From: Akkermansiaceae bacterium
Lineage (GTDB): Bacteria > Verrucomicrobiota > Verrucomicrobiia > Verrucomicrobiales > Akkermansiaceae
Direction of reading: 5' to 3'
Length of the DNA: 64,000 nt
Assembly (NCBI GenBank): GCA_018402445.1
Contig: JAGYIT010000006.1
Span: forward strand, 1-64,000
Of the stretch, positions 17,966 to 27,769 are shown one piece after another (within the stretch, counting starts at the first letter, position 1; each line of letters starts with the position of its first letter). A program made the translations under genes and the position numbers. Below the pieces are notes generated by a model. It worked only from the letters and a program-made list of their open reading frames with translations, made no database searches and had not been told where the DNA came from.

Positions 17966-18012
17966 CGCGCCTAAGGCATTCCGATCCTCCCGGCAAGCGC
18001 TGGCACACCAAC

Positions 18013-19539
18013 ATGTTTCATTTCAAACGCCTGATGCATAGCCGCGCGGCGCGGAATGCCGGATCCTCCTATTTCGCCTTCCTTTCGACCGCGATCTGCG
18101 GGTTCATCTCGATACCGATCGCCGTCAAGTTCCTCGACAAGCCGCAGATCGGCATCTGGTCGATCATCTACGTGTTGGTCGGCTATCTGACGTGGATGGA
18201 TATGGGCGTGGGGGATGCCGCGGGCCGCAAGATGGCGGACGCCATTGCCAAAGAGGATGCGGTGGAAATCAACCGCTGGTGGACCTCCTCCATGGTGGTT
18301 CTCGCCATCCAGGGGGTCTTGATGCTCGCCTTGGCGCTGGCGCTGAGTCCTTTCCTGGTCTTCTTCCTTAACATTTCGGGAACCCTGGCCGCGGACGCGC
18401 TTTGGTTGTTTCTCGGCTCGGCGGTGTTGTATGCCATCGGCATGCCGATGCGGGCCTACCCGGGCATATTGCTTGCGCAGGAACGCTTTCATTGGGTGCC
18501 ATTGGTGCAGGGGGGCACTGCAGCGATTCAGCTCGGCTGTTTCGCCCTCTTCCTGCATCTCGGGCATGGCATACGGTCCTATTTTTGGGCCATGTCGATC
18601 AGCTATTCCCTCGCATGGATTTTCTACATTTATCAGGTGCACCGGGGCAGGGAAACGTTTTCGTGGGACATGGCCGGCTTTGAGAAAAGCAGGCTGGTTT
18701 CCCTCTTCAGCTACAGCGGCTCCATTGCCCTGAACGGGATCGCCACCTCCGTCCTCCAGTCCCTGCCATCGATGATGCTGGCGCGGATGGGCGGCGTGGC
18801 GATGGTTCCGCAATACAATTTCAGCGCCCGCGGCCCTTCCATGGTCTCCTCCCTGACAGGACGGACATCCCACGCCTTCTATCCCAATCTCCAGCGCCTT
18901 TACGTCTCCGGCGAGAAGGAGCGCTTCCGCGCGAAATACAGGGAGGTCAACCTGCTCACCATGGCCGTCAGCTGGATCGGCGCTGGAGCGGTTCTCGCCG
19001 GAAACCGCTCGCTCATTGAGTGGCTGGCGGGCGCGGACTTCTACGCGGGTGTCTGGACCAATGCATGGCTGGCCGCCAGCGTCATCATCATACCGCTGGT
19101 CTCGGGGTTCATGAACCTTCTTCAGGTCTCCGGATCCATGGGCAAGGTCGCATGGCTGACGAGCCTTCAGGTGTTTGTCGGTATCGGAGCAAGCTGGTGG
19201 GCGTTCAAACAATTCGGACTGCCCGGCCTGGCGATGGTCTTCGCGCTCACGCCTCTGATCCTTCAGGCTCCCTACGCGCTGTTCAGAGGCTCCCGCAACT
19301 GCGGCTTCTCGCCCATCAAGCTGGTCCGCGTGATTCTTTTTGCCGGACTGGCCGGAGTAGCTATCGTTCTAATGGGTTCCTGGTGGATCTCGCAAGAAAC
19401 GGTGCAAAACCTGCCCATTTCAGTGTTGGGTCGAAGCACGCGGTTGCCGATTCCCGTGGAGTGGACTTGCGGCTTCCTTCTCGCAATTCCCGGCGCAGTG
19501 ATTGCTTGGAACCAACTCAGGCGAATCAAAAATATTTAG
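18013..19539 (+). CDS. Wzx-type polysaccharide flippase
   Basis: A 508-residue membrane protein with 12-14 predicted helices, of the MOP/polysaccharide biosynthesis protein superfamily. It opens with a basic stretch (FKRLMHSRAARNAG) and a first helix YFAFLSTAICGFISIPIAVKF, then a WSIIYVLVGYLTWMDMGVGDA segment typical of Wzx proteins. It would flip undecaprenyl-linked repeat units across the inner membrane. It lies between the polymerase-like gene and the glycan-modifying genes, in the same direction. Confidence 0.85.
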   Translation: MFHFKRLMHSRAARNAGSSYFAFLSTAICGFISIPIAVKFLDKPQIGIWSIIYVLVGYLTWMDMGVGDAAGRKMADAIAKEDAVEINRWWTSSMVVLAIQGVLMLALALALSPFLVFFLNISGTLAADALWLFLGSAVLYAIGMPMRAYPGILLAQERFHWVPLVQGGTAAIQLGCFALFLHLGHGIRSYFWAMSISYSLAWIFYIYQVHRGRETFSWDMAGFEKSRLVSLFSYSGSIALNGIATSVLQSLPSMMLARMGGVAMVPQYNFSARGPSMVSSLTGRTSHAFYPNLQRLYVSGEKERFRAKYREVNLLTMAVSWIGAGAVLAGNRSLIEWLAGADFYAGVWTNAWLAASVIIIPLVSGFMNLLQVSGSMGKVAWLTSLQVFVGIGASWWAFKQFGLPGLAMVFALTPLILQAPYALFRGSRNCGFSPIKLVRVILFAGLAGVAIVLMGSWWISQETVQNLPISVLGRSTRLPIPVEWTCGFLLAIPGAVIAWNQLRRIKNI

Positions 19540-19562
19540 AACATCCAAAACTCAACCACCCT

Positions 19563-20351
19563 ATGAGCATCATAAGAAAAGTCGAGAAAGCAGCTGGTAT
19601 GCTGGGCTTCAGTCCGCGGACTGGATGGAATACCCTATCCAACCTGCCTTGGTATATTTCAAATATGAAACAGCTCAAGGAGCAGTCCCGGGCGAGTCGA
19701 TTTGATTTCCCCTTCTCAACTCCCTGGCCTTGCCTAACGGAGCGTTACGACCCAAGCGGCGGAACCAAGGATCACTATTTCCAACAGGATCTAAGGGTGG
19801 CCAGAAGGATATTCGAGCTCGAGCCGCTCCGGCATGTGGACGTGGGATCAAGGATTGATGGTTTCGTCGCCCACGTCGCGACGTTCCGTCCCATCGAAGT
19901 GTTCGACATCCGCCCGTTAGATACTCCGATCCACAATGTGACCTTCCGGCGGGCCGACCTAATGGCGCTAGATGCCGAGTTCGTCGGTTGCACGGATTCC
20001 CTCTCCTGCTTGCATACCATTGAACATTTCGGACTCGGACGCTACGGAGACCCGATCGACTTCGATGGCTTCGATAAGGGGCTGCGGAATCTCGGGCGCA
20101 TGCTCAAACCGGGAGGCCGTTTCCACTTTTCCACGCCCATGGGACCGCAGCGCATCGAGTTCAACGCCCACCGGGTTTTTTCATCGGACTTTCTTCGGGA
20201 TTATTTCTCCGACGGTTACCAAATCGACCGCTTCTCATACATCGATGATCGAGGGATTCTGTTCGAGGACGTGCCAAACAATGATGCCGGATTCGCCGAT
20301 TCCTTTGGCTGCCGATATGGATGCGGCATTTGGGAGTTGGTGCGTCTTTGA
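19563..20351 (+). CDS. DUF268 family methyltransferase-like protein (copy 1)
   Basis: A 262-residue DUF268 protein. The core reads HVDVGSRIDGFVAHVATF (SAM-binding-like loop), GCTDSLSCLHTIEHFGLGRY, GDPIDFDGF and GRFHFSTPMGPQRIEFNAHR. These are the hallmark motifs of the family, which has a class I methyltransferase fold and occurs in glycan loci. The start is the ATG at 19563, 24 bases after the flippase stop. A clear paralogue sits at 36776. Substrate unknown; glycan methylation is inferred. Confidence 0.88.
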   Translation: MSIIRKVEKAAGMLGFSPRTGWNTLSNLPWYISNMKQLKEQSRASRFDFPFSTPWPCLTERYDPSGGTKDHYFQQDLRVARRIFELEPLRHVDVGSRIDGFVAHVATFRPIEVFDIRPLDTPIHNVTFRRADLMALDAEFVGCTDSLSCLHTIEHFGLGRYGDPIDFDGFDKGLRNLGRMLKPGGRFHFSTPMGPQRIEFNAHRVFSSDFLRDYFSDGYQIDRFSYIDDRGILFEDVPNNDAGFADSFGCRYGCGIWELVRL

Positions 20352-20375
20352 TTGAAGTGCGGCCTTCATCACCTC

Positions 20376-21572
20376 ATGCGAATCTTCACCGGCACACCCT
20401 GCAACTTCGACGGGACGGAGGACTTCTTCGCCAGGGATTCCGGACTGACGGCGCGGGGCTTCGAGCGCATCGGGGTGGAGTCCGCCTCCATCACCTTGGG
20501 GCCGCCGAAACCCGGCGACCTGCCGATGATGCGACGCGCGACCCGGGCTGAGCTTGAATCGCCGGACTGGTGGCGGGCCCTCGGATTGGACGGGCTGGTA
20601 TTCTACACGTGGGGTCATGCCCAATACCGTCACATGGTGCGGGCGGCGATGACTGCCGGCATCCCGGTGGCTCAGGTCGCGGACCAGCAGGGATTCATCT
20701 CCCCGCTCGCCGATTGGCCGGCCCATGTGAGCGCCGAGGAAGCGCACTACTGGCACTACCCGCGCTGGAAGCGGGTTGCCCGGACTTTGCTGAAACTGCC
20801 CTATTCCACGACCCTGAGAATTCCCTTTCGCGATCTGCCGGCGGCCAAGGCGATCGCCGCCAGCGACCTTTTTCTAACCGCCACCCCAAGCGCAACCGAA
20901 CGCTATCAACGCTTCATGGGACGGGTAGGAATGGCCGACAGCGCGCGGCGCATCCATTTCGCCCCCATCCCGGTGAATTTCCATTTCCGGCATGATCCCT
21001 CGGTTTCCAAAGAGGAGGAAGTGATCGCTGTAGGGCGTTGGGATTCCGCGCAAAAGCGGACTCCACTCCTTACGAAAACCATCGCCGCAACTCTCAAAAC
21101 ACGCCCGGGCATCCGCTTCCGCATTTTCGGGCGCGTTACGGAGGAACTGGAAGCGTGGCATGGGAGCCTGCCGGAAAGCCATCGCACCAACGTCCACCTT
21201 GAAGGTTTGGTGTCCAACACCGAACTGGTCAAAGCCTATCAGTCCGCCCGCTGCATGCTCGTCAGCTCCGCCTATGAGGGTTGCCACAACGCCTCGGCAG
21301 AGGCTCTGTGTTGCGGAACTTCGGTGGTCGCTTGCCGGTCGCCGTTCCTCGGCGCTCTGGAGTGGCACACCAGCTCCGCCAGTGGTACACTGGCAGATTC
21401 CCCCAGCGCGGAGGCTCTCTCACGAGCCTTGCTCGACGAACTCGCGCAGTGGGACTCGGGCAACCGCGATGCCGCGGGGATCTCCCGCGAGTGGACCGCC
21501 ATCATGCACCCGGATCGCGTCGCGCTCCGTATCCTCGAACTCTTCGATCTACCGGCTCCGTCCGCCCTCTGA
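20376..21572 (+). CDS. GT4 family glycosyltransferase
   Basis: A 398-residue GT-B glycosyltransferase of the GT4 type. The N-terminal domain starts MRIFTGTPCNFDGTEDFFAR and the C-terminal domain has EVIAVGRWDSAQKRTPLL (donor-binding start), RFRIFGR, VHLEGLVSNTELVKAYQSA and VSSAYEGCHNASAEALCCG, the EX7E-like region. The ATG at 20376 is preferred over 20352 because the domain begins there. Its TGA shares one base with the next ATG (21572), so it is translationally coupled to the fucosyltransferase. Confidence 0.85.
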   Translation: MRIFTGTPCNFDGTEDFFARDSGLTARGFERIGVESASITLGPPKPGDLPMMRRATRAELESPDWWRALGLDGLVFYTWGHAQYRHMVRAAMTAGIPVAQVADQQGFISPLADWPAHVSAEEAHYWHYPRWKRVARTLLKLPYSTTLRIPFRDLPAAKAIAASDLFLTATPSATERYQRFMGRVGMADSARRIHFAPIPVNFHFRHDPSVSKEEEVIAVGRWDSAQKRTPLLTKTIAATLKTRPGIRFRIFGRVTEELEAWHGSLPESHRTNVHLEGLVSNTELVKAYQSARCMLVSSAYEGCHNASAEALCCGTSVVACRSPFLGALEWHTSSASGTLADSPSAEALSRALLDELAQWDSGNRDAAGISREWTAIMHPDRVALRILELFDLPAPSAL

Positions 21573-22426
21573 TGATACGCGTCATCCTCCAAGGCCGTAC
21601 TGGCAACAACCTCTTTCAATACGCCGCCGGCCGCGCTCTTTCCCAAGCAACGGGACAGGAATTGGTACTCGACGGCGCGTGGATGGACGAATGGCACGCG
21701 AGCCACTTCAAGCACCTTACAAAACTGCCGCTCAAGGCCCGTTACGAGCGGAAATACACGCTCGCCAAACGGCTTGGCCGCAAGCTGCTCGGTGCCGGTC
21801 CCTCGTGCTGGCATCGCGAACCGCTGGTGGACGAGGAGGCCGGGGATCGTTTGCCAAACCTTGAACCCGGTGATGGAGGGAAAGTGCTCAATGGCTATTT
21901 TCAAAGCGCCAGCAACGTGTCCTCCATAGAGGCCGAACTGCGGAATGAGATCGATTTGACTACCATCGAGATCCCTGAGGACAGCCGGCGTTTCGAGGAT
22001 TCGCTGAGAGAGGAAGCTTGCATCTCCATCCATGTGCGCCGTGGCGACTACCTAGCCATTCCTTCCACCAACTGCATCGGGAATCACTACCATGAACGCG
22101 CCATACTCTGGTTCAAGGAGCGCCGCGAAGACCCACGCTTCTGCTTATTCTCCGATGACATCGCCTGGTGCCGCCACCATTTCGCCGGACCGGAGTTCCT
22201 GTTTTGTGAACTACCTGCCGGCGTAACCGATCCTCTCCACGATCTTCGCCTGATGTCTTCCTGCCATGACCACGTTATTGTCAACAGCAGCTATTCCTGG
22301 TGGGGTGCGTGGCTAAATCCCGACCCAGGCAAGATCGTGCTTGCGCCAAACCAATGGATGACAAGCCTCTCCAGTAACGAGGTGATCCCTCCAGAGTGGG
22401 TTACCCTTGAGTCGATCCATTGCTAA
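21572..22426 (+). CDS. GT11 alpha-1,2-fucosyltransferase (copy 1)
   Basis: A 284-residue GT11 protein. It opens with MIRVILQGRTGNNLFQYAAG, the GxxGNxLFQYA motif of the family. ISIHVRRGDY is the GDP-fucose binding motif I, FCLFSDDIAWC follows, and VIVNSSYSWWGAWL is the conserved SSFSWW motif. It is close to the usual length (about 280-300). It overlaps the upstream GT4 stop by one base. It would add fucose (or a related sugar from a GDP donor) to the repeat unit. A paralogue is at 37630. Confidence 0.92.
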   Translation: MIRVILQGRTGNNLFQYAAGRALSQATGQELVLDGAWMDEWHASHFKHLTKLPLKARYERKYTLAKRLGRKLLGAGPSCWHREPLVDEEAGDRLPNLEPGDGGKVLNGYFQSASNVSSIEAELRNEIDLTTIEIPEDSRRFEDSLREEACISIHVRRGDYLAIPSTNCIGNHYHERAILWFKERREDPRFCLFSDDIAWCRHHFAGPEFLFCELPAGVTDPLHDLRLMSSCHDHVIVNSSYSWWGAWLNPDPGKIVLAPNQWMTSLSSNEVIPPEWVTLESIHC

Positions 22427-22572
22427 TAACAACACGTGAAAGCACACTGCTTCCGATACTGCTTCAAAGCAAGCAGAAATAACAGTAAAACCTTAAAAAG
22501 CCACCAAAACATTCAATACAAATTTTGTCCTCCAAATAATAAGCTATCACTCACACAAAATAATTGTTATCA

Positions 22573-23304
22573 ATGAAAATTTCCAAACATCTTCCTTACA
22601 AAATTGATCCAGTCGCAAACCGGAATCACTACTATGAAACGTTCTGGAAACAGACCGCGCTCGATTTGCTCCAGAAACACGAGGCTAACCTTAAGGGATT
22701 ATCATTGCTCGACTACGGTTGCGGCCGCGGAGAAACCATGGATATGGCCAATAAAATGGGAATGGTTACTCAAGGCACCGATATGGATCCCTACTGTGTT
22801 GAACTTGCCTCCAAGTTTGGAGAAGCGAAAATTTTAAATCTTGATGATCCGGTCGGTCAGTTCGGCGAGAAATCATTTGATGTCGTTGCCTGCTTCCACG
22901 TCCTTGAACATGTTCCCCGCCCATTGGAAACCTTGATTCATCTGCGCAGGATTGCACGTAAATATGTTCTAGTTGCTGTTCCAAATTTGAGTAGACCCCG
23001 TGATTGTTTGAGACGGAGAAACTGGGACACACCTGTCAATGAAGGCCATCTCCAGTCGTGGGATCACTCGCACTTCAGAAACCTTGCGGAAAATCATGCT
23101 AGACTGGAACTGGTCGAATGGGGCTTTGATGCGGTCAAAATCCCCGTGCTCTCCGATATAATATTTCGATTTTTTGGGAATAATGCAGCAGTGAAATTTG
23201 AAACCGGGATATTCAGGCAGTTCATTCCCTTCGGTTGCATTTCAGTAATCTCACTATCTTGTCCCAGACCCTCGACGGATGTTGAGCTACATCAAATCTT
23301 ATAA
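22573..23304 (+). CDS. Class I SAM methyltransferase (paralogue A1)
   Basis: A 243-residue methyltransferase: NHYYETFWKQ near the start, motif I LLDYGCGRGETMDMA, the acidic residue in GTDMDPYCVELA, and FDVVACFHVLEHVPRP. The C-terminal GHLQSWDHSHFRNLAE is shared with the paralogue at 33490. The ATG at 22573 is chosen over an upstream TTG. A 146-bp AT-rich leader (22427-22572) precedes it, so it may have its own promoter. Together with the next gene it forms the first of two paralogous methyltransferase-GT4 pairs and is AT-richer than the second. Confidence 0.87.
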   Translation: MKISKHLPYKIDPVANRNHYYETFWKQTALDLLQKHEANLKGLSLLDYGCGRGETMDMANKMGMVTQGTDMDPYCVELASKFGEAKILNLDDPVGQFGEKSFDVVACFHVLEHVPRPLETLIHLRRIARKYVLVAVPNLSRPRDCLRRRNWDTPVNEGHLQSWDHSHFRNLAENHARLELVEWGFDAVKIPVLSDIIFRFFGNNAAVKFETGIFRQFIPFGCISVISLSCPRPSTDVELHQIL

Positions 23305-23308
23305 TCAC

Positions 23309-24460
23309 ATGGGACTCCCTCGAATCGCAATATTGGCCGACTTTCCATGGACGTATTTCGACCACGGAGCGCAAGGGCGCGGCGGAGGTCAGTCATCAAC
23401 TTGGTTAGTTCAGCTTGCCGAGGCTTATCAGGAATACAGTTCGGAGTTCGAAATCCACTGGTTGTCGATTGACCGCTCCCGCTGGTCGGGTGGGATGCGT
23501 ACGAGAGATTCAATTGGTCAGAGATTCCATCAATTTCCAGGCATACGCGCTAGTCTCGACGTTAGATTGAGGTATATGCCTTCTTATCTTTATCTTTCAA
23601 ATGCACTCAGAACGATTCAACCCGATATTTTGCATACTTGGGGCACGGAGCGCAGCTATCCGATCATGAACGGGTGGTCGGGAATTCCTACGATACTTTC
23701 CATGCAGGGCATTCTTACGGAATACATGCGTATCGGCTCCTTTTCCGGCAATGGTTTCTGGGAAAAAGTTTCCGCTTGGGAGCCGCGGTTCCTGAAATCC
23801 GCCAATATTGTCACTGTCGAATCGCAATGGGGCATGCAAACGATACGGAGAGATGTGGATGGACTAGATATAAGGCAGGTAGAATACGGAGTACATCCCA
23901 GCTTCTATAACGTGAATTGGGAGCCGGATTTGATCAATCCTTATGCATTATATGTGGGATCCATCGATACAAGGAAGGGAGTCGATGTCCTCATGGAGGC
24001 AGCCAACAGCTTGAGGAATCGCCCATGGAAACTGCGCATAGCTGGCGATGGACCGCTGCGTGAACACTTTCAGCAGCAATGTATCCACAATGTTGATTGG
24101 CTTGGTTTGCAATCATGGTCGGAACTGCAACAACAACTGGCTCATGCACTTTGCCTTGTATTGCCCACGAGAGCAGATACCAGCCCCAACGTCGTGAAGG
24201 AAGCCCGAGTCATCGGGCTGCCAGTAATTACAACATTGCACGGTGGGCAGGCTGAATACATCCAAGACGGAGTGAACGGAGTCATCGTCAACCCGCTGGA
24301 ACCAATGCTTCTGGCAAGATCTCTCGATTCGGTGATGAGCGATCCAGAAAAAGCGATTGCAATGGGTGCACGACGTCACTTGCAAGATCGAGGATACTTT
24401 CGACCGGAAGAGACTGCACGGAGATTCACTAATATCTATCGCGAATTAACAGTAATGTGA
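23309..24460 (+). CDS. GT4 family glycosyltransferase (paralogue B1)
   Basis: A 383-residue GT4 enzyme. N-terminal IAILADFPWTYFDHG is followed by ILHTWGTERSYPI; the C-terminal domain begins YALYVGSIDTRKGVDVLMEA, then LRIAGDGPLREHF and VLPTRADTSPNVVKEARVIGLPVITT, the EX7E-like active-site segment. The start at 23309 lies four bases after the upstream stop. It is a clear paralogue of the gene at 34627. An ISL3 element lies just downstream and separates it from the rest of the cluster. Confidence 0.88.
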   Translation: MGLPRIAILADFPWTYFDHGAQGRGGGQSSTWLVQLAEAYQEYSSEFEIHWLSIDRSRWSGGMRTRDSIGQRFHQFPGIRASLDVRLRYMPSYLYLSNALRTIQPDILHTWGTERSYPIMNGWSGIPTILSMQGILTEYMRIGSFSGNGFWEKVSAWEPRFLKSANIVTVESQWGMQTIRRDVDGLDIRQVEYGVHPSFYNVNWEPDLINPYALYVGSIDTRKGVDVLMEAANSLRNRPWKLRIAGDGPLREHFQQQCIHNVDWLGLQSWSELQQQLAHALCLVLPTRADTSPNVVKEARVIGLPVITTLHGGQAEYIQDGVNGVIVNPLEPMLLARSLDSVMSDPEKAIAMGARRHLQDRGYFRPEETARRFTNIYRELTVM

Positions 24461-24528
24461 AAATTCGCAGGCTCAGTGACTTGAAGTCACCATTCTTAGA
24501 AAAAACTCATCACATGAAACTTTTAACT

Positions 24529-24552
24529 GGCTCTTCAGCAAAATCTGTGGGT
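24529..24552 (+). repeat. Left inverted repeat of the ISL3 element
   Basis: GGCTCTTCAGCAAAATCTGT plus GGGT; pairs with 25989-26012. Confidence 0.85.
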
Positions 24553-25916
24553 GAATTTCGGCTCGGGTAGTTTTCCAAGCGTATGAAATAGAGTGATTTG
24601 CAGCAGTTCGAAGCTGCGGTAGCCGTAGGCTTTTCTCATGCACAGATTGATCCGCAGGTTGAGACCCTCGACGATGCCGCTGTTGTAGTGCTTGCCTGCC
24701 TTGAAATAGTTCATCAGCAGCTCCTCGTGGTTGCGAAGGGTGCGGACGAATTTCTTCATCGGGTCGAGCTGGCTGCGCATCGCGCGGGTGCACCATTTGC
24801 GCAGATACCACCTCGCCCAGTGCGGGCTGTTGTATTGCCAAAAGGCGTCAAAGGATTCCTTTAGCATCCATGCCCTGACGGTTTTGAGATCATACTTGAG
24901 CAGGTCTCCGAGCTTGGCGGCTTGCCCGACGGTGAAGTTGCGGGGACGTTTCAGGAAACAAAAGCGCGATTTCCCAAGGATGGGTTCGTAGCCTTCGGCG
25001 GCGAGCTTTTTTACTTCCTGGCGGCGGACTTCATCGACGGCTTCGTTGAGCTTCTTGACGATGTGGAAGCGGTCGAGGACGTTGAGCGCGGCGGGCAGCA
25101 TGGCGGCGATGACGTTGAGATAGGGCTTCCACATGTCGGAGCAGACGACCTTGATCTGCGCGCAACGTTCCGCACCCAGGGTTGCGAAAAACCGGTGAGC
25201 GATGCGGTGTCGCGATCTTTGATGACACCGAGGAGGCGACGGCAGCCGCCGTCGATCTGATAGACGAGGGTCATATATTTGTGGCCTTTGCTGTAAGTGA
25301 CCTCATCGACCCCGATGGCGGTGATGCCCTCCAGCTCCCTGTGCCTGAGGCCGAAATCGACGACCCATTTCACCGAGCGGCAGACGTTGTCCCAGCTGGT
25401 GTGGAAACAGGCGGCGGTTTCCTTCCAGCTCAGGCGCCTAGCCCAGGAGGCGAGGAAATGGCGGTAGGCGTCGCAGCAGGAATGCTTGCCCTGCGCCCAT
25501 GGGACGCTCTCCACTTTGACTCCGCATCTCGGGCAATCCACGCGGCGCATACTGTAGGAGAAGGAGATGGGGATGTTCCAGATCGGAATGAACTCAAATT
25601 CGCGGGGGAGCATGCGGTCGTAACCGGGCCGACGTATCCCGCAGCCGGAGCAGACGGGGCGGGAGTTGGCTCTGGGTATGATCTCGGCGATGAGGCGCGC
25701 CTTGTCTCCGGTTCCGCACATTTTCACGGAATGGTAAACGAAGCTCTTGAGTCGGTGGATTTTGTTGAGTAGGGTCTTGATTTGAATTGGCGGTGCGCTG
25801 GTTGTTTTGTTGTCGCAAACAGATCCTGCCAGCCTCCGCCAGTTCATCAACCCTCCATGCGGATGAAGAGGAAGTTGCCCACAACAAACCGCTTCTCCGA
25901 CGAGTTTCATACCCAT
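24535..25916 (-). pseudogene. ISL3 transposase with one frameshift
   Basis: The N-terminal part has the zinc-finger CSGCGIRRPGYDR and DCPRCGVKVESVPW, then the HTH-like SWKETAACFHTSWDNVCRSV and the first catalytic Asp in ITAIGVDEVTYSKGHKY. The C-terminal part (from about 25180 leftwards) has VLDRFHIVKKLNEAVDEVRR and the DDE Glu region NSGIVEGLNLRIN. The halves are in different frames; adding one base to the five-A run at 25187-25191 gives the family sequence GFFATLGAERCAQIKVVCSD. The true start is uncertain (near 25790, probably non-ATG, or the upstream Met). As read, the transposase is inactive. Confidence 0.85.
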
Positions 25917-25988
25917 TCTCGAATCGGTCTGTTGTGGACAACTTCCAAGAACCTCGCGCCGCTCCGCAGCGCTATGATGCCAGTCTTA

Positions 25989-26012
25989 ACCCACAGATTT
26001 TGCGGAAGAGGC
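25989..26012 (-). repeat. Right inverted repeat of the ISL3 element
   Basis: Reverse complement GCCTCTTCCGCAAAATCTGT plus GGGT; pairs with 24529-24552. Confidence 0.85.
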
Positions 26013-26054
26013 AAAAAAACAAACAACTAAACGCCAATCTACATCCTTCACGAT

Positions 26055-26900
26055 ATGATCAAATCAGCTATCCGAAGAACAATTCAAAAATCACCACTCC
26101 TAAGCACCGTTGGACGGGCACTCCGTCACCATCGCGCCCTTGTAAAACAACCAGAAATGACCTCATGGGGATTTTTGTTTAAAGGGCACCCGGGGATGAT
26201 TTCTGGAGCTTTTGAACCCAAGGAAACAGCGCTTGTTCAATCAGTTCTGAATGACACCGATGTATTTCTTAATGTTGGGGCAAACATCGGATTTTATTGT
26301 GCCCATGCGCTCAATACTGGCAAGACATGCATCGCATTCGAACCCCACCCGGAGAATGTTGCTATATTGCTTCAAAACATCAAAGCCAATGGTTGGAACG
26401 CAGAGGTTCATGCTGCTGCATGCGGGGCGAAGCCTTCAATCCTTGAACTTTACGGGGGCGGTACCGCCGCATCCCTTGTAAAGGGATGGGCGGGAATGCC
26501 GACCGCAAATCCAATGTATGTCCCTATCATTAAGTTGGATGATGTCATTTGCGATCGCTTCAGTGAACATCGAGTCTTCTGTCTGGTGGATGTCGAAGGA
26601 GCGGAGCTTGAAGTCTTGAAAGGTGCTGTGAATCTGCTCAACCGCGGCCACAAACCCATTTGGCTCGTCGAAGTCTGCATCGATGAACACTTCGCCACCC
26701 CTGATGGACGCAACCCCAACCTGAAACCAACTTTCAAGATGTTTTACGATGCGGGATACCGTGCCTTTTCGGTGGAGGATGATTTTCGCGAAATCCTGAT
26801 GGAAGAGATTGAATGCATTGCCGAGGGCGGAGCCAACACGATCCTTGGGCACAATTTCATTTTCAGTGATCAGCCCGTGGGTGGCGTCAACCTGAACTAG
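26055..26900 (+). CDS. FkbM family methyltransferase (1)
   Basis: A 281-residue FkbM-type SAM-dependent O-methyltransferase. Motif I is VFLNVGANIGFYCAHA (about residues 69-84), the acidic residue is in CIAFEPHPENVAIL, and CLVDVEGAELEVLKGA is the FkbM signature after the substrate-binding strand. It begins about 40 bp after the right end of the ISL3 element, so its promoter may be changed by the insertion. The presumed target is a sugar hydroxyl of the cluster's glycan. Confidence 0.88.
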   Translation: MIKSAIRRTIQKSPLLSTVGRALRHHRALVKQPEMTSWGFLFKGHPGMISGAFEPKETALVQSVLNDTDVFLNVGANIGFYCAHALNTGKTCIAFEPHPENVAILLQNIKANGWNAEVHAAACGAKPSILELYGGGTAASLVKGWAGMPTANPMYVPIIKLDDVICDRFSEHRVFCLVDVEGAELEVLKGAVNLLNRGHKPIWLVEVCIDEHFATPDGRNPNLKPTFKMFYDAGYRAFSVEDDFREILMEEIECIAEGGANTILGHNFIFSDQPVGGVNLN

Positions 26901-26994
26901 GCGGCGATAAAGAATCACCGAATAAGTATATATTAAAATATAACTTATCTATCAAGCTGAAAAGTATTTGCTCGATCAAATCCACCCAAACGCG

Positions 26995-27705
26995 ATGTCA
27001 ATCAATCAACAGTATCTGGACGGCGAGTACAGCGACAAGAATCCATCATTTCATGTCGAGGATTCACCGTGGAAAGCACAGCAAATCCTCAAGGGAATTC
27101 AACGAACGGGGCTGCATCCGAAGTCGGTTTGTGAAATCGGCTGTGGAGCCGGTGAAATTCTTGTCCAACTCTCGAAGGCGCTGCCGGACGCACACTTCGA
27201 AGGCTATGAACTCAGTCCGCAAGGATATTCGATGTGCCTGGAGCGCAAATCAGATCGGATTGGTTTTTCAAATCAAGATCTGTTCATGGTGGATCGAATG
27301 TTCGATTTGATGCTGTGCATTGATGTGTTTGAGCACGTCGAGGATCCCTACGGGTTTCTCCGCAAGCTGGCGGGCATGTCACGGGACTTCATCTTCCATA
27401 TCCCGCTGGACATGAACGTCCAGATGGTGGCGCGCGCCCATCCGCTCAAATACGTTCGCGAGACCGTAGGGCACATTCACTTTTTCTCCAAGGATACCGC
27501 CATAGAAACATTAAAGCACTCGGGTTACGAGATCGTCGATTGGTTTTTCACTCCGAACGGAGTGGACCGCCCCACTTCTACCAAGGCCCAGATCCTGCAG
27601 ATTCCGAGGAAGATCCTGCAAAGGTTAAGCATGGAATACACCGCGCGATTTCTTGGAGGATACTCCTTGTTGGTGGTGGCACGGTCATCCGCGACTGGAA
27701 CTTGA
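26995..27705 (+). CDS. Class I SAM methyltransferase
   Basis: A 236-residue methyltransferase with motif I SVCEIGCGAGEILVQLS, HFEGYELSPQGY and FDLMLCIDVFEHVEDPYGFLRKL, as in Methyltransf_23 proteins. The ATG at 26995 is preferred to an upstream TTG. The N-terminal FHVEDSPWKAQQILKGI is typical of sugar methyltransferases in glycan loci. Upstream, 26901-26994 is AT-rich and could hold a promoter. It overlaps no other gene. Confidence 0.85.
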   Translation: MSINQQYLDGEYSDKNPSFHVEDSPWKAQQILKGIQRTGLHPKSVCEIGCGAGEILVQLSKALPDAHFEGYELSPQGYSMCLERKSDRIGFSNQDLFMVDRMFDLMLCIDVFEHVEDPYGFLRKLAGMSRDFIFHIPLDMNVQMVARAHPLKYVRETVGHIHFFSKDTAIETLKHSGYEIVDWFFTPNGVDRPTSTKAQILQIPRKILQRLSMEYTARFLGGYSLLVVARSSATGT

Positions 27706-27769
27706 AGCGCTTGCGCGATTCACCGGAGAGAGCTTTCGTTATCCGGGCAACCTGCCAGCCAATCGATTG

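Larger units (their letters stand above)
24529..26012 (-). mobile_element. ISL3 family insertion sequence
   Basis: A 1484-bp element carrying an ISL3-type transposase on the minus strand. The ends form a 24-bp inverted repeat: left 24529-24552 and right 25989-26012 share CTCTTCNGCAAAATCTGTGG with one or two mismatches. I see no convincing 8-bp target duplication at the borders, so the exact ends or one flank may have changed. It sits between a GT4 gene and an FkbM methyltransferase without disrupting either. Confidence 0.88.

Noticed and set aside
17971..19212. 413-codon minus-strand ORF opposite the flippase
   Set aside because: Length is due to GC-rich codon bias of the real gene; the sequence is low in hydrophobic blocks and has no recognisable domain.
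24535..25916. Programmed frameshifting of the ISL3 transposase
   Set aside because: ISL3 transposases are normally single-frame proteins, and the site is a five-A run without a canonical slippery sequence; a simple one-base loss is more economical.
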